Positions 7,801 to 16,738 of a stretch of DNA of 46,749 nucleotides are shown one piece after another. Each line of letters begins with the position of its first letter. Position 1 is the stretch's first letter. The position numbers and the translations under genes were made by a program. This stretch comes from Bacteroidetes bacterium CG18_big_fil_WC_8_21_14_2_50_41_14 (GTDB lineage Bacteria; Bacteroidota; Bacteroidia; Bacteroidales; F082), in contig PCUL01000196.1 of assembly GCA_002771745.1 (NCBI GenBank), positions 41,627-88,375 on the forward strand, read 5' to 3'. The notes under the pieces are model-generated. The model ran no database searches. It was not told the origin of the DNA and saw only the letters and a program-made list of their open reading frames with translations.

Positions 7801-10800
7801 ATGACTCAAATAATTATTACCAAACAATTAGAAACAGAAATCAGGCAGTTTTTAGACAATTACTGGGCTCTATATCTGGAAGGTGATCTGCAAACCTGGT
7901 CAACCTTTTTAACCGATGATTATAAAAATATCGGCGGTACTGAGGAGGAAATATGGAATAGTAAGCAAGAGATCATGGATTACTCTACTGCAATTATGGG
8001 TCAAATGGTTGGTGTTGCATCGTTAAGGAATAAAAAAACCGAGGTCTTTTCGCTTACCCCTTATGTTTTGGCTCATGAGTTTGCCGATATGTACATTAAA
8101 ATAGAAAATAGCTGGGTTTTTTATGGAAAATTCAGGTTGTCATCCATTATACAAAAAAGCACAAAAGGATGGCAGGTTGTTCACCAGCATGGTTCCTATC
8201 CCGATTCCAAAGCCGGGCAGGGAGAAACATTTGCCTTTGATAAAATCAGTGCCGAGAACAGAGAATTAAAAGATGCCGTTAAAAGGCGTACGGTAGAACT
8301 GGAAAATAAAAACAGAGAACTTGAAATTGAAGCGGCACTGGAAAAGGTGCGTTCATCAGCATTGGCCATGAATGAGCCTGCCGATATGGTAGAAGTGTGC
8401 CGGGTTATTTCCAATCAATTAATTTTATTAGGTGTAACAGATATTAGAAATGTGCAGACCGCAATCATAAATGAACAAAAAGGCACTTATCTCAACTACC
8501 AATATTTTGCAGCATATAAAGAAGGCGTTATTGAAGAGACAGATTACAACCTTCACCCAACTTCTTTTGCCATGGTTCAGGAAATGAAAAAGTCGGCTCA
8601 CACAACTTTCAGCGGAAGCATGGAAGGTTTGGAACTGAATACATTCCGTGAATGGAGAAAACAATACAACCAGTTTCCCGATCCATTGCTGGACGAAGTG
8701 GATTCAATCCACTATTATTTCTATTCCATTGGTCAGGGCGGATTGGGCTTATCTACTTACAAATCTTTGTCGGAAGAAGGACTTGAAATATTCAAGCGGT
8801 ATCATAATGTTTTTACACTTGCCTATCGAAGGTTTATTGATATTGAGCTCGCATTTACCCAGGCACGCGAAGCTCAGATTGAAGCTGCAGTAGAACGTGT
8901 CAGGGCTCAATCCATGGCAATGTACCAAACCACCGATTTACATAAGGTTAATGAGGAAGTTCTTAACCAATTATATAAGCTTAAGGTAGATGGATTAACA
9001 GGTGTTAGTATTTACCTTGTTGATGAATATGACACCGTAACAATTTGGGATCTTTCAAGCCCGGGAAACATGAGCATTCCCAACAGTTATTCCATTAAAT
9101 ATGATGCAAAAAAATACCCGGTCATGGGTGAATGGGTTGAAATCTGGAAAACAACGCATGAGGATTATTTTGTACTGGATGCTCCAAAAGAAAAACTGAT
9201 CAAAGCTGTTGAAGAATTCAAAGAAATACATCCTGAGATGGCTATTAAATTTAAAAATGCGATCGAATCCGGAAGCCTGATCCATCAGTGGAATCCTGTT
9301 GGACGCCTGTCAGATGGAGTATTGTCCATTGACCTCATGAATCCTCCTTCCGAAGACACCAAAACCATTGTAATAAAAATGGCCGGTGCGTTTAACATGG
9401 CTTATCAACGTTTTCTCGATTTGCAAAAAGCAGAAGCACAGACAAGAGAAGCGCAGATAGAAGCGGCATTGGAAAGAGTACGAACCAGAAGTTTGGCAAT
9501 GCATAAAACGGATGAACTACAAAGGGTAATCCAAACGGTACATCAAGAGTTACTAAATCTGAATATCTCTATTTCCGGAGGATCTTTTATTGCCATCAAT
9601 AGTGAAATTGAAACAGAAATACATTGTTGGGGTTCCGGGGGCACTGCTGATACTTCAGAACAAGTACATATTCCTTACTTTGATAAGCCCTTTTACACCA
9701 ATCTTATAAAAGGAATTAAAACTGGTCCGGGATTTTTTACCGAAGAATACACTCAGAAAGAAAAAGAGGAATTTTTCAAATTTTTATTTAAGCATGAGCC
9801 CTGGTCAAAGCTGGATTCCAAACAGAAAAATGAAACCTTATCAAGTCCGGGAGGATATACCAGGTCATGTTGTGTATCTCAACATTCGAGTATTTTTATC
9901 ATCAACCATTTTGGTGAAAAGTTTTCAGAGGCCGATAATGACATTCTTAAACGTTTTGCAAGGGTTTTCGAGCAAACCTACACCCGCTTTCTGGATCTTC
10001 AAAAAGCAGAAGCCCAGGCACGAGAAGCGCAAATAGAACTCTCTCTGGAGCGCATCCGGTCTCATGTTACGGCCATGCAGGAATCTTCAGAATTGCTTGA
10101 TATCGTGGTCATGATGCGCAATGAGTTTGTTACGCTTGGTCACGAAGCACATTACTTCTGGCACATGCGCTGGCTGCCCGAAAAATATGAAAAAGCCATG
10201 ACCTCTGGTGACGGCACACGCATTGGCATGGTGATGACACTTCCCCGTCATATTCATGGAGATATACAAACTGTTGCCGACTGGGAAAAAAGTGACAAAC
10301 CCACCTTTGTTTTGGCGATGGATACAGAAAATGCGGTTGATTATGTGCACAAAATGATCTCCCTCGGTGATTTTGAAATAGTGGATCACAATGCGCCCAT
10401 ACTGGATGACATACGCCACATCGGCGGACTCACCTTTGTTATGGCACGCACCACCCATGGTGAAATCGGTTTTAGTCTGCCAGGAGATGTGCCCAATCCA
10501 CCGGCAGCAGCCGTAGATGCATTGGCGCGATTTGCAGGCGTATTTGATTTGGCCTATAAACGTTTTGAGGATTTGAAGACAGCTGAAAAAGACCTGATCG
10601 AAATCAAAGCAGCAAAACAAAATGCTGAAGAAGCGCTCCTGGAGCTCAAAGCCACCCAATCTCAACTTATCCAATCCGAAAAAATGGCTTCTCTTGGCGA
10701 ACTAACTGCCGGCATTGCCCACGAAATCCAAAACCCACTCAACTTCGTGAATAACTTTTCGGAAGTAAATACGGAGTTAATTGATGAATTGAGTGAAGAA

Positions 10801-11451
10801 GTTGACAAAGGAAACCTGGATGAGGTTAAAGCTATCGCCAGAGACATCAAAGAAAACGAACAAAAAATCAACCACCACGGCAAACGTGCCGATGCCATCG
10901 TGAAAGGAATGTTGCAGCACAGCCGGAGCAGTAGTGGAGTAAAAGAACCTACTGATATTAACGCTTTGGCTGATGAATATTTAAGATTGGCGTATCACGG
11001 CCTACGGGCGAAAGACAAGTCTTTCAATGCAACCATGAAAACAGATTTCGATGGAACTGTTGGAAAAATTAATGTTATTCCTCAAGATATTGGCAGAGTG
11101 ATTTTGAATTTAATTACCAATGCTTTTTATGCAGTTGATGAAAAGAAGAAGTCTGGAATCGAAGGTTATGAACCAACTGTTTCTGTTTCTACTAAGCTGG
11201 TCATCCCCCTTTCGGGGGGACTGAGGGGGGTGCAAATTTCAGTAAAGGACAACGGCAGCGGAATTCCCGATTCAGTTAAGGATAAAATCTTCCAACCCTT
11301 TTTCACCACCAAACCCACCGGAGAGGGAACGGGTTTGGGATTGTCGCTGAGCTTTGAGATTATAAATGCCCATGGCGGCGCTTTTAAAGTTGAAACAAAG
11401 GAAGGTGAAGGAAGTGAGTTTATTATTCAATTACCCATAGATGCAATTTAA
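7801..11451 (+). CDS. Multi-sensor histidine kinase: NTF2-like domain, four repeated sensor units, transmitter
   Basis: The 1216-residue kinase has no signal peptide or obvious membrane span. Residues 1-135 resemble the SnoaL/DUF4440 NTF2-like fold (FLDNYWALYLEGD, FLTDDYKNIGGTEEE, WQVVHQHGSYPD). Four helical linkers of the type EAALERVRxxxxAM start near residues 180, 360, 554 and 745. Each is followed by a GAF-like alpha/beta unit of about 190 residues ending in an aromatic-rich (F/Y)xRF(I/L)DL helix. The transmitter has His974 in GIAHEIQNPLNF, an N box, NGSGIP and GTGLGLSLSFEI. The start codon follows the previous stop codon directly (TAG ATG), so expression is coupled. The bound ligands are not predictable. 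The transmitter is a close copy of those in the flanking kinases. Confidence 0.85.
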   Translation: MTQIIITKQLETEIRQFLDNYWALYLEGDLQTWSTFLTDDYKNIGGTEEEIWNSKQEIMDYSTAIMGQMVGVASLRNKKTEVFSLTPYVLAHEFADMYIKIENSWVFYGKFRLSSIIQKSTKGWQVVHQHGSYPDSKAGQGETFAFDKISAENRELKDAVKRRTVELENKNRELEIEAALEKVRSSALAMNEPADMVEVCRVISNQLILLGVTDIRNVQTAIINEQKGTYLNYQYFAAYKEGVIEETDYNLHPTSFAMVQEMKKSAHTTFSGSMEGLELNTFREWRKQYNQFPDPLLDEVDSIHYYFYSIGQGGLGLSTYKSLSEEGLEIFKRYHNVFTLAYRRFIDIELAFTQAREAQIEAAVERVRAQSMAMYQTTDLHKVNEEVLNQLYKLKVDGLTGVSIYLVDEYDTVTIWDLSSPGNMSIPNSYSIKYDAKKYPVMGEWVEIWKTTHEDYFVLDAPKEKLIKAVEEFKEIHPEMAIKFKNAIESGSLIHQWNPVGRLSDGVLSIDLMNPPSEDTKTIVIKMAGAFNMAYQRFLDLQKAEAQTREAQIEAALERVRTRSLAMHKTDELQRVIQTVHQELLNLNISISGGSFIAINSEIETEIHCWGSGGTADTSEQVHIPYFDKPFYTNLIKGIKTGPGFFTEEYTQKEKEEFFKFLFKHEPWSKLDSKQKNETLSSPGGYTRSCCVSQHSSIFIINHFGEKFSEADNDILKRFARVFEQTYTRFLDLQKAEAQAREAQIELSLERIRSHVTAMQESSELLDIVVMMRNEFVTLGHEAHYFWHMRWLPEKYEKAMTSGDGTRIGMVMTLPRHIHGDIQTVADWEKSDKPTFVLAMDTENAVDYVHKMISLGDFEIVDHNAPILDDIRHIGGLTFVMARTTHGEIGFSLPGDVPNPPAAAVDALARFAGVFDLAYKRFEDLKTAEKDLIEIKAAKQNAEEALLELKATQSQLIQSEKMASLGELTAGIAHEIQNPLNFVNNFSEVNTELIDELSEEVDKGNLDEVKAIARDIKENEQKINHHGKRADAIVKGMLQHSRSSSGVKEPTDINALADEYLRLAYHGLRAKDKSFNATMKTDFDGTVGKINVIPQDIGRVILNLITNAFYAVDEKKKSGIEGYEPTVSVSTKLVIPLSGGLRGVQISVKDNGSGIPDSVKDKIFQPFFTTKPTGEGTGLGLSLSFEIINAHGGAFKVETKEGEGSEFIIQLPIDAI

Positions 11452-11457
11452 AAGAAG

Positions 11458-14400
11458 ATGAAAAAAATAATATTAATAGCCTTACTCTTTTATTCCATAG
11501 GTTTAAATGCACAAAACCTTAAACCGTATTTTAAGACTTTATCGGTTGAAGATGGTTTGCCTGAAGGATATGTAGTCTCTTCTTTACAGGATAAACTGGG
11601 ATTTATATGGCTGGGTACTCAAAATGGCCTTGTACGTTACGATGGTTACAATCTAAAATCCTACTCTTTTCCGGATGAAAATGGAATTCCATTGATTTAT
11701 TGTAGCTTACAGCAATTACACGAAGACAAAACCGGGAAACTGTGGGCTATTGTTGGTAACAGTGAATTGTATTACTTTGACAGGCCACTTGATACATTTA
11801 TTAAAGCAAAACTTAATGCTTCTGATTCAAATATTTTCGCGGATCATTATATATATAAATGGCTAGAGGACCCAAAAACTGATACACATTGGTTTTTAGC
11901 AATGAATGCCATAACCCGGATACCTTGTATATATTCCTATGATGGGGCTCAAAATAAATTGGAGAAATATAGTCCGGATGGCAAATCCGAAAATTATATC
12001 CCAAGCCATAAGAATGCTGGTATAATTCAAGATGCTGAAGGCAAAATTTGGATAGCTGCTGATAGTTTGCTTAGTTTTTTCGAACCATTGTCGAAATCAT
12101 TTAAACCATGGTTTGTAATTCCTGATAGCACAAAAAAAGGTTTGATTTCCGGTATTACTGCTGATCCTGTAAATAAGGACAAACTATGGATATATACCTT
12201 CATTCCGGACATGGATGTAACTAATAATTCAATGGAATTAGATTTTTATCAGTTCAATACAAAAACAAAAGCATTTCAATCATTTAAACATAAAAAGAGT
12301 GATCCGACTTCCATCGCAGGTAACTGCATTGCAATAAGAAATGATTCGTTAAACCGGACATGGTTTAGTACCGAAAAAGGTATTTCCCTCTTTAATTCTC
12401 AATTGGGAACGTTTACCAATTTTAGCTTAAATATACCCTCCTCCAATGCTGGAAACATGGCATATGTTTCTGTAATTGCAGCAGATAAAGAAGGAAACCT
12501 CTGGCTGGCCGGGAATTTTAATGGCTTATTTTACCTGGATGTTAATACGGCCAAAGCTACTTTTTATTCTCACAGCAAAACTCCTGGTAGTTTGCCTGAT
12601 TCTCCCAGGGGAATTAACAAGCTCTTTTATGATCGTTCCGGTACATTTTGGATTAGCTTGCCGTGGAGAGGAATTGCATACATCGACCAACAGAAAACGA
12701 TGTTAAATCCCATTAGAATAGAGCCAACTTCTGATGAAGCACATGGAATTTTAAGTAAGGATGATTTTTTTGTCAGTGGAAAATATAGTGACAGTGTATT
12801 TTTTGTCAATAATAATTCCGGACTTTTCAAATGGAATTATAAACAGAACAGTTTTGATAGAATAGAACTAAATAACAACAAAGTTTACAACCAGATTCGT
12901 ACTGTTTTAGTAGCACAGGATGGTTTGATATGGATAGGATCAGCAGATGAAGGGTTATTTTCTTACAACCCTTTGAATAAATCCATTAAAAACTTTACCA
13001 AAGTCGCCAATGACAGTACTTCCATTAGCAGTAATGCTATTAGTCGATTAATAGAAGATCGTGAAGGTAATCTATGGATTGGAACAAATGGGCAAGGACT
13101 GTGTCGATTTAATAAAAAAAGCGCATCATTTACAAGTTTTCCGTTTATTAGCAATAATGGTACGATACAAGCTGATAATGTGCTGGATGATGATAGAGTT
13201 CTTTTTATGTATATTGATAACGATGAAATTTTGTGGATTGGCACAAACAGGGGCGCACTGAACAGGTTTGATACCAGAACGGAGAAATTCACCTCCTATC
13301 TTGATCATAAGTCCGGATTCAATTGTGTAGCAAATATATTTGAGGATAGTCAGCAGCGAATGTGGTGTGGGACATATCTTTCGGGCTTGTTTTTAATAGA
13401 TACAGAAACAGGGTATAAGAAAAGATATTCTACACAGAATGGGCTGATACATAATTCTGTTTTTGGAATTTCAGAGGATAACGAGGGCAATATCTGGATC
13501 GCCTCATTCAGAGGTTTATCCAGGCTTAATCCTGAAAGTGACCATATTACAAATTTCCGGTTTTCAATTGGGGATTTGCGAGACCCCAATATACTTTTCA
13601 CTGATTCAGATGGTTGGTTGCAGTTGGCTATCGAAAATGGCCTCATCACATTCGATCCCGAAAAACTGACAGCAAGTCCTGTTCCTCCGGCTACAGTAAT
13701 TGAATCGGTCAGTTATCGAAATGATATGAACAGGGATACCATCGTTTTTACCCATGGAAAAACACATTTAGAACTGAAGTATAATGAAAATAAAGTCAGT
13801 TTCCAATATGTGGGTTTGCATTATGCCAATGCGGAATTAAACCAATACGCCTACAAGTTGGAGGGTTATGATAAAGAATGGATTGAGGCAGGTACACAAA
13901 GATCAGCAACTTATACAAATCTTTCTCCCGGTGAGTATACCTTTAATGTTAAATCTGCAAATAGCGATGGTATCTGGAATGAAACAGGTTCGGGTTTTTC
14001 GATTCAAATTTCATCACCCTGGTGGCAAACCACTCTGGCTTATGTGATTTATGGTATTTTGTTTATTGCTGTTGTAATCATCATTGACCGTGTTCAGCGA
14101 AAAAGGCTTAAAGAAAAAGAGCAGGCACAAGCACGGGAAAAAGAACTGGCTCAGGCCAAAAAAATTGAAAATGCTTACAATGATCTTGAAGTTGCCCACC
14201 AAAATTTAAAAGCCACCCAATCCCAACTCATCCAGTCCGAAAAAATGGCTTCTCTTGGAGAACTCACAGCCGGAATTGCACATGAAATACAAAACCCGTT
14301 GAACTTCGTCAACAACTTTTCGGAAGTAAATTCTGAATTAATAGCAGAAATGAGAGAGGAAATTGGAAATGGGAATATGGAGGAAGTAATGGCTTTGGCC

Positions 14401-15015
14401 ATTGATATTGAAGATAACGAAAGAAAAATAAACCATCACGGCAAACGTGCCGATGCCATTGTTAAAGGAATGCTGCAGCACAGCCGCAGCAGCAGTGGAG
14501 TAAAAGAACCAACTGATATTAATGCGCTGACTGACGAGTATTTACGCCTGGCTTACCATGGCCTTCGTGCAAAAGACAAATCGTTTAATGCCAGCATGAA
14601 AACCAATTTTGACCCAGCCATTGGAAACATCAATGTCATTCCTCAGGATATGGGTCGGGTAATTCTTAATTTAATTACCAATGCTTTTTATGCAGTTGAT
14701 GAAAAAAAGAAGATGCAAACCCTTGAAGGGTTTGAATACTACGAGCCAACCGTTTCGGTTTCTACTAAACTGATCATTCCCCCTTCGGGGAAGGCAACGG
14801 GGGTTGAAATCAGTGTAAACGACAATGGTAGCGGTATCCCAAAGAATGTTTTGGATAAAATCTTTCAACCCTTCTTCACAACAAAACCCACTGGTCAGGG
14901 AACGGGTTTAGGCCTGAGTATGAGTTATGATATCGTAAAAGCACATGGCGGGGAATTGAAAGTAGAGACCAAAGAAGGGGAAGGCACTTCATTCACCATT
15001 TTTTTAGCAATATAA
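11458..15015 (+). CDS. Two-component propeller sensor histidine kinase (Reg_prop, Y_Y_Y)
   Basis: The 1185-residue membrane kinase starts with a signal sequence (MKKIILIALLFYSIGLNAQN). Residues 25-750 are a periplasmic propeller built from Reg_prop-type repeats with motifs such as GFIWLGTQNGLVRYDG, EGNLWIGTNGQGL and GNIWIASFRGLSRL. A Y_Y_Y domain follows at about 755-850 (YAYKLEGYDKEWIEAG, YTNLSPGEYTFNVKSAN). One transmembrane helix lies near 860-880 (LAYVIYGILFIAVVIIID). The transmitter has His942, an N box, NGSGIP and GTGLGLSMSYDI. It lacks the receiver and AraC domain seen in full hybrid two-component systems, so phosphate probably goes to the separate receivers encoded next. It is six bases downstream of the preceding kinase gene. 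Confidence 0.9.
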   Translation: MKKIILIALLFYSIGLNAQNLKPYFKTLSVEDGLPEGYVVSSLQDKLGFIWLGTQNGLVRYDGYNLKSYSFPDENGIPLIYCSLQQLHEDKTGKLWAIVGNSELYYFDRPLDTFIKAKLNASDSNIFADHYIYKWLEDPKTDTHWFLAMNAITRIPCIYSYDGAQNKLEKYSPDGKSENYIPSHKNAGIIQDAEGKIWIAADSLLSFFEPLSKSFKPWFVIPDSTKKGLISGITADPVNKDKLWIYTFIPDMDVTNNSMELDFYQFNTKTKAFQSFKHKKSDPTSIAGNCIAIRNDSLNRTWFSTEKGISLFNSQLGTFTNFSLNIPSSNAGNMAYVSVIAADKEGNLWLAGNFNGLFYLDVNTAKATFYSHSKTPGSLPDSPRGINKLFYDRSGTFWISLPWRGIAYIDQQKTMLNPIRIEPTSDEAHGILSKDDFFVSGKYSDSVFFVNNNSGLFKWNYKQNSFDRIELNNNKVYNQIRTVLVAQDGLIWIGSADEGLFSYNPLNKSIKNFTKVANDSTSISSNAISRLIEDREGNLWIGTNGQGLCRFNKKSASFTSFPFISNNGTIQADNVLDDDRVLFMYIDNDEILWIGTNRGALNRFDTRTEKFTSYLDHKSGFNCVANIFEDSQQRMWCGTYLSGLFLIDTETGYKKRYSTQNGLIHNSVFGISEDNEGNIWIASFRGLSRLNPESDHITNFRFSIGDLRDPNILFTDSDGWLQLAIENGLITFDPEKLTASPVPPATVIESVSYRNDMNRDTIVFTHGKTHLELKYNENKVSFQYVGLHYANAELNQYAYKLEGYDKEWIEAGTQRSATYTNLSPGEYTFNVKSANSDGIWNETGSGFSIQISSPWWQTTLAYVIYGILFIAVVIIIDRVQRKRLKEKEQAQAREKELAQAKKIENAYNDLEVAHQNLKATQSQLIQSEKMASLGELTAGIAHEIQNPLNFVNNFSEVNSELIAEMREEIGNGNMEEVMALAIDIEDNERKINHHGKRADAIVKGMLQHSRSSSGVKEPTDINALTDEYLRLAYHGLRAKDKSFNASMKTNFDPAIGNINVIPQDMGRVILNLITNAFYAVDEKKKMQTLEGFEYYEPTVSVSTKLIIPPSGKATGVEISVNDNGSGIPKNVLDKIFQPFFTTKPTGQGTGLGLSMSYDIVKAHGGELKVETKEGEGTSFTIFLAI
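14717..14790. repeat. In-frame palindromes in the kinase N-G1 loop (kinase 3)
   Basis: AAACCCTTGAAGGGTTT (14717-14733) and CCCCC-TTC-GGGG (14779-14790) occupy the same protein loop as in the first kinase. The second element has drifted in sequence but keeps the C-run/G-run form. Confidence 0.65.
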
Positions 15016-15031
15016 ATCTAATATCTATTAA

Positions 15032-15400
15032 ATGAAAATTTTAGTTGTAGACGACGAAAGAGATATTCAAATGCTGTTTGAACAGCGATTTCGAAAAGAA
15101 ATTAAGGAAAAATCCCTTGAATTTGCTTTTGCTTTTTCCGGCGAGGAAGCACTCACTTATTTGAGAAAACAGAACCATCAAACAGTTTTAATACTATCCG
15201 ACATCAATATGCCTGGCATGAGCGGGCTTGAACTGTTGAGACAGATAAAAGAAAAATATGTAATACCACCACCACGTGTGATGATGATTACGGCTTATGG
15301 GGATGCCGAGAATTTTGAAAAAGCCAAACAACTGGGAGCCGATGATTTTTTAACCAAACCGGTTGACTTTAAGTATTTAAAAGAAAAATTTAAACTTTAA
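15032..15400 (+). CDS. Stand-alone response regulator receiver
   Basis: The 122-residue protein is a single CheY-like receiver: acidic pair in VVDDERD, phospho-acceptor Asp57 in LILSDINMPGMSG, Thr in MMITAYGD and Lys in FLTKPVDF. There is no output domain, so it acts by protein-protein contact or as a phosphorelay carrier. It lies 16 bases after the propeller kinase and 4 bases before the receiver-cyclase gene, so it is very likely part of the same operon. It could shuttle phosphate between the three kinases and the cyclase-linked receiver; that is inference. Confidence 0.92.
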   Translation: MKILVVDDERDIQMLFEQRFRKEIKEKSLEFAFAFSGEEALTYLRKQNHQTVLILSDINMPGMSGLELLRQIKEKYVIPPPRVMMITAYGDAENFEKAKQLGADDFLTKPVDFKYLKEKFKL

Positions 15401-15404
15401 GATC

Positions 15405-16445
15405 ATGGTAAAAATTTTAGTAGCTGATGATGAGGAAGATCTGGAAATGCTTATCAAACAGAAATTCCGCAAAAAAATAAGGGAACAACAATACGAATTC
15501 ATTTTTGCCATTAACGGAAAAGATGCACTCGAAAAACTTAAAAAAAATGATGATGTGGTTATTGTTTTAAGCGACATCAATATGCCCGAGATGGACGGGC
15601 TTACTTTTTTAACAAAACTGAGCGAATCAAGTCCGTTAATTAAAACTGTGATGGTTTCAGCCTATGGCGACATGGACAATATACGTACAGCTATGAACCG
15701 TGGAGCCTTCGATTTTGTTACTAAACCAGTCAATTTTGAAGACCTGGAATTAACCATGGAAAAAACCATCAAACATGTTAAGCAAATGAAGGATACGCTC
15801 AAAGCTATTCAGGAAAACAATATCCTCAGGATGTATGTTGACCAAAACGTGCTTAATTTTATGGGTGGTCGTGAATACCTGGCTTCATTAACAGCAAGTG
15901 AAACCGTTGAAGCTTCTATCGCATTTATTGATATTTGTGGGTTTACTTCATTCAGTGAAAAAGAATCACCTGACCAGGTTGTTAATTTATTAAATCAATA
16001 CTTTGATTTAATGGCCAAGGAAATCATTGATCAAAATGGTGTCATCGATAAATTTATTGGTGACTGTGTGATGGCCGTCTTTAAAGGCCCATATCACCTC
16101 GACAGAGCTATTGATGCTTGTCTGTCGATCCGGAATAAAATAGATAACTTACCTGCACCAAGTGGAAAAGCTAAATTTTTACCAAAGGTCGCCATGGGTA
16201 TTAACACAGGAGATGTGATTTCAGGAAATATTGGTTCTGCAAGTATTCGACGTCTTGACTATACTGTTATTGGGGATTCTGTTAATGTTGCCCAACGGTT
16301 GCAATCTGTCGCTGAACCAAATCAAATCCTGATCAGTAATACTTCGTATCAAAAAGTGAAAGAATCATTTAATTGTCGTCAGGTAGGGGAAGTTAGTCTC
16401 AAACATAAAGTTGCACCCGTATTCGTTTATGAAGTTTTGGATTAA
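15405..16445 (+). CDS. Response regulator with class III adenylate/guanylate cyclase domain
   Basis: Residues 1-125 are a receiver (DDEEDLE, phospho-acceptor Asp57 in VLSDINMPEMDG, Lys in FVTKPVNFEDLE). A short helix follows, then a class III cyclase domain at about 165-345. Metal ligands are Asp176 in FIDICGFTSF and Asp220 in KFIGDCVMAVF; Lys216 lies at the purine-selecting position. The transition-state Asn and Arg are in SVNVAQRLQ. LDYTVIGD supplies the other purine-contact site with Thr, which together with Lys216 fits ATP rather than GTP. Expected product: cAMP (cGMP not excluded), made on phosphorylation of the receiver. It is the last gene of the FIST/kinase run, which suggests it is the output. 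No cyclic-nucleotide receptor is encoded in the window. Confidence 0.9.
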   Translation: MVKILVADDEEDLEMLIKQKFRKKIREQQYEFIFAINGKDALEKLKKNDDVVIVLSDINMPEMDGLTFLTKLSESSPLIKTVMVSAYGDMDNIRTAMNRGAFDFVTKPVNFEDLELTMEKTIKHVKQMKDTLKAIQENNILRMYVDQNVLNFMGGREYLASLTASETVEASIAFIDICGFTSFSEKESPDQVVNLLNQYFDLMAKEIIDQNGVIDKFIGDCVMAVFKGPYHLDRAIDACLSIRNKIDNLPAPSGKAKFLPKVAMGINTGDVISGNIGSASIRRLDYTVIGDSVNVAQRLQSVAEPNQILISNTSYQKVKESFNCRQVGEVSLKHKVAPVFVYEVLD

Positions 16446-16554
16446 AAAACCACAAAATGTTGAAATTGTGATGAAAAGCAAAACCCGCCTCAAATAAGAG
16501 ACAGGTTGCTAACCAAAATTTCCTTTGTTTTCGAAGAACATCAGTGATGTTTCT

Positions 16555-16586
16555 AACCTTTCAGGTTGGAAAAAACCTGAAAGGTT
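16555..16586. repeat. REP-like palindrome, copy 2
   Basis: Perfect 13-base arms AACCTTTCAGGTT/AACCTGAAAGGTT and loop GGAAAA, as in copy 1. It lies between the cyclase gene and the dipeptidase gene and could form a transcript-end structure. Confidence 0.85.
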
Positions 16587-16677
16587 GAATACCGCACCCG
16601 AAAAACTAAACCTCATCAAAGCAAAAAATCTTAACTTTGGCCTCCGGTATCAGGTATATCGGCTTTGGAAAATTTCC

Positions 16678-16709
16678 AACCTTTCAGGTTGGAAAAAACT
16701 TGAAAGGTT
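16678..16709. repeat. REP-like palindrome, copy 3 (one arm change)
   Basis: Same arms and loop as copies 1 and 2, except AACTTGAAAGGTT in the right arm, which still pairs as G-T/U. It lies 91 bases after copy 2 and about 30 bases before the dipeptidase start codon. Confidence 0.85.
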
Positions 16710-16738
16710 GAATAAAAAATAATTATAAACCATTGACT

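Noticed and set aside
10087-10674. A 195-codon minus-strand frame inside the multi-sensor kinase
   Set aside because: It is the antisense shadow of a strongly supported coding region; its Cys/His-rich sequence has no domain pattern.
16525-16722. A 65-codon frame before the dipeptidase
   Set aside because: It is translated REP sequence; NLSGWKKxERLN appears twice because two hairpin copies lie inside it.
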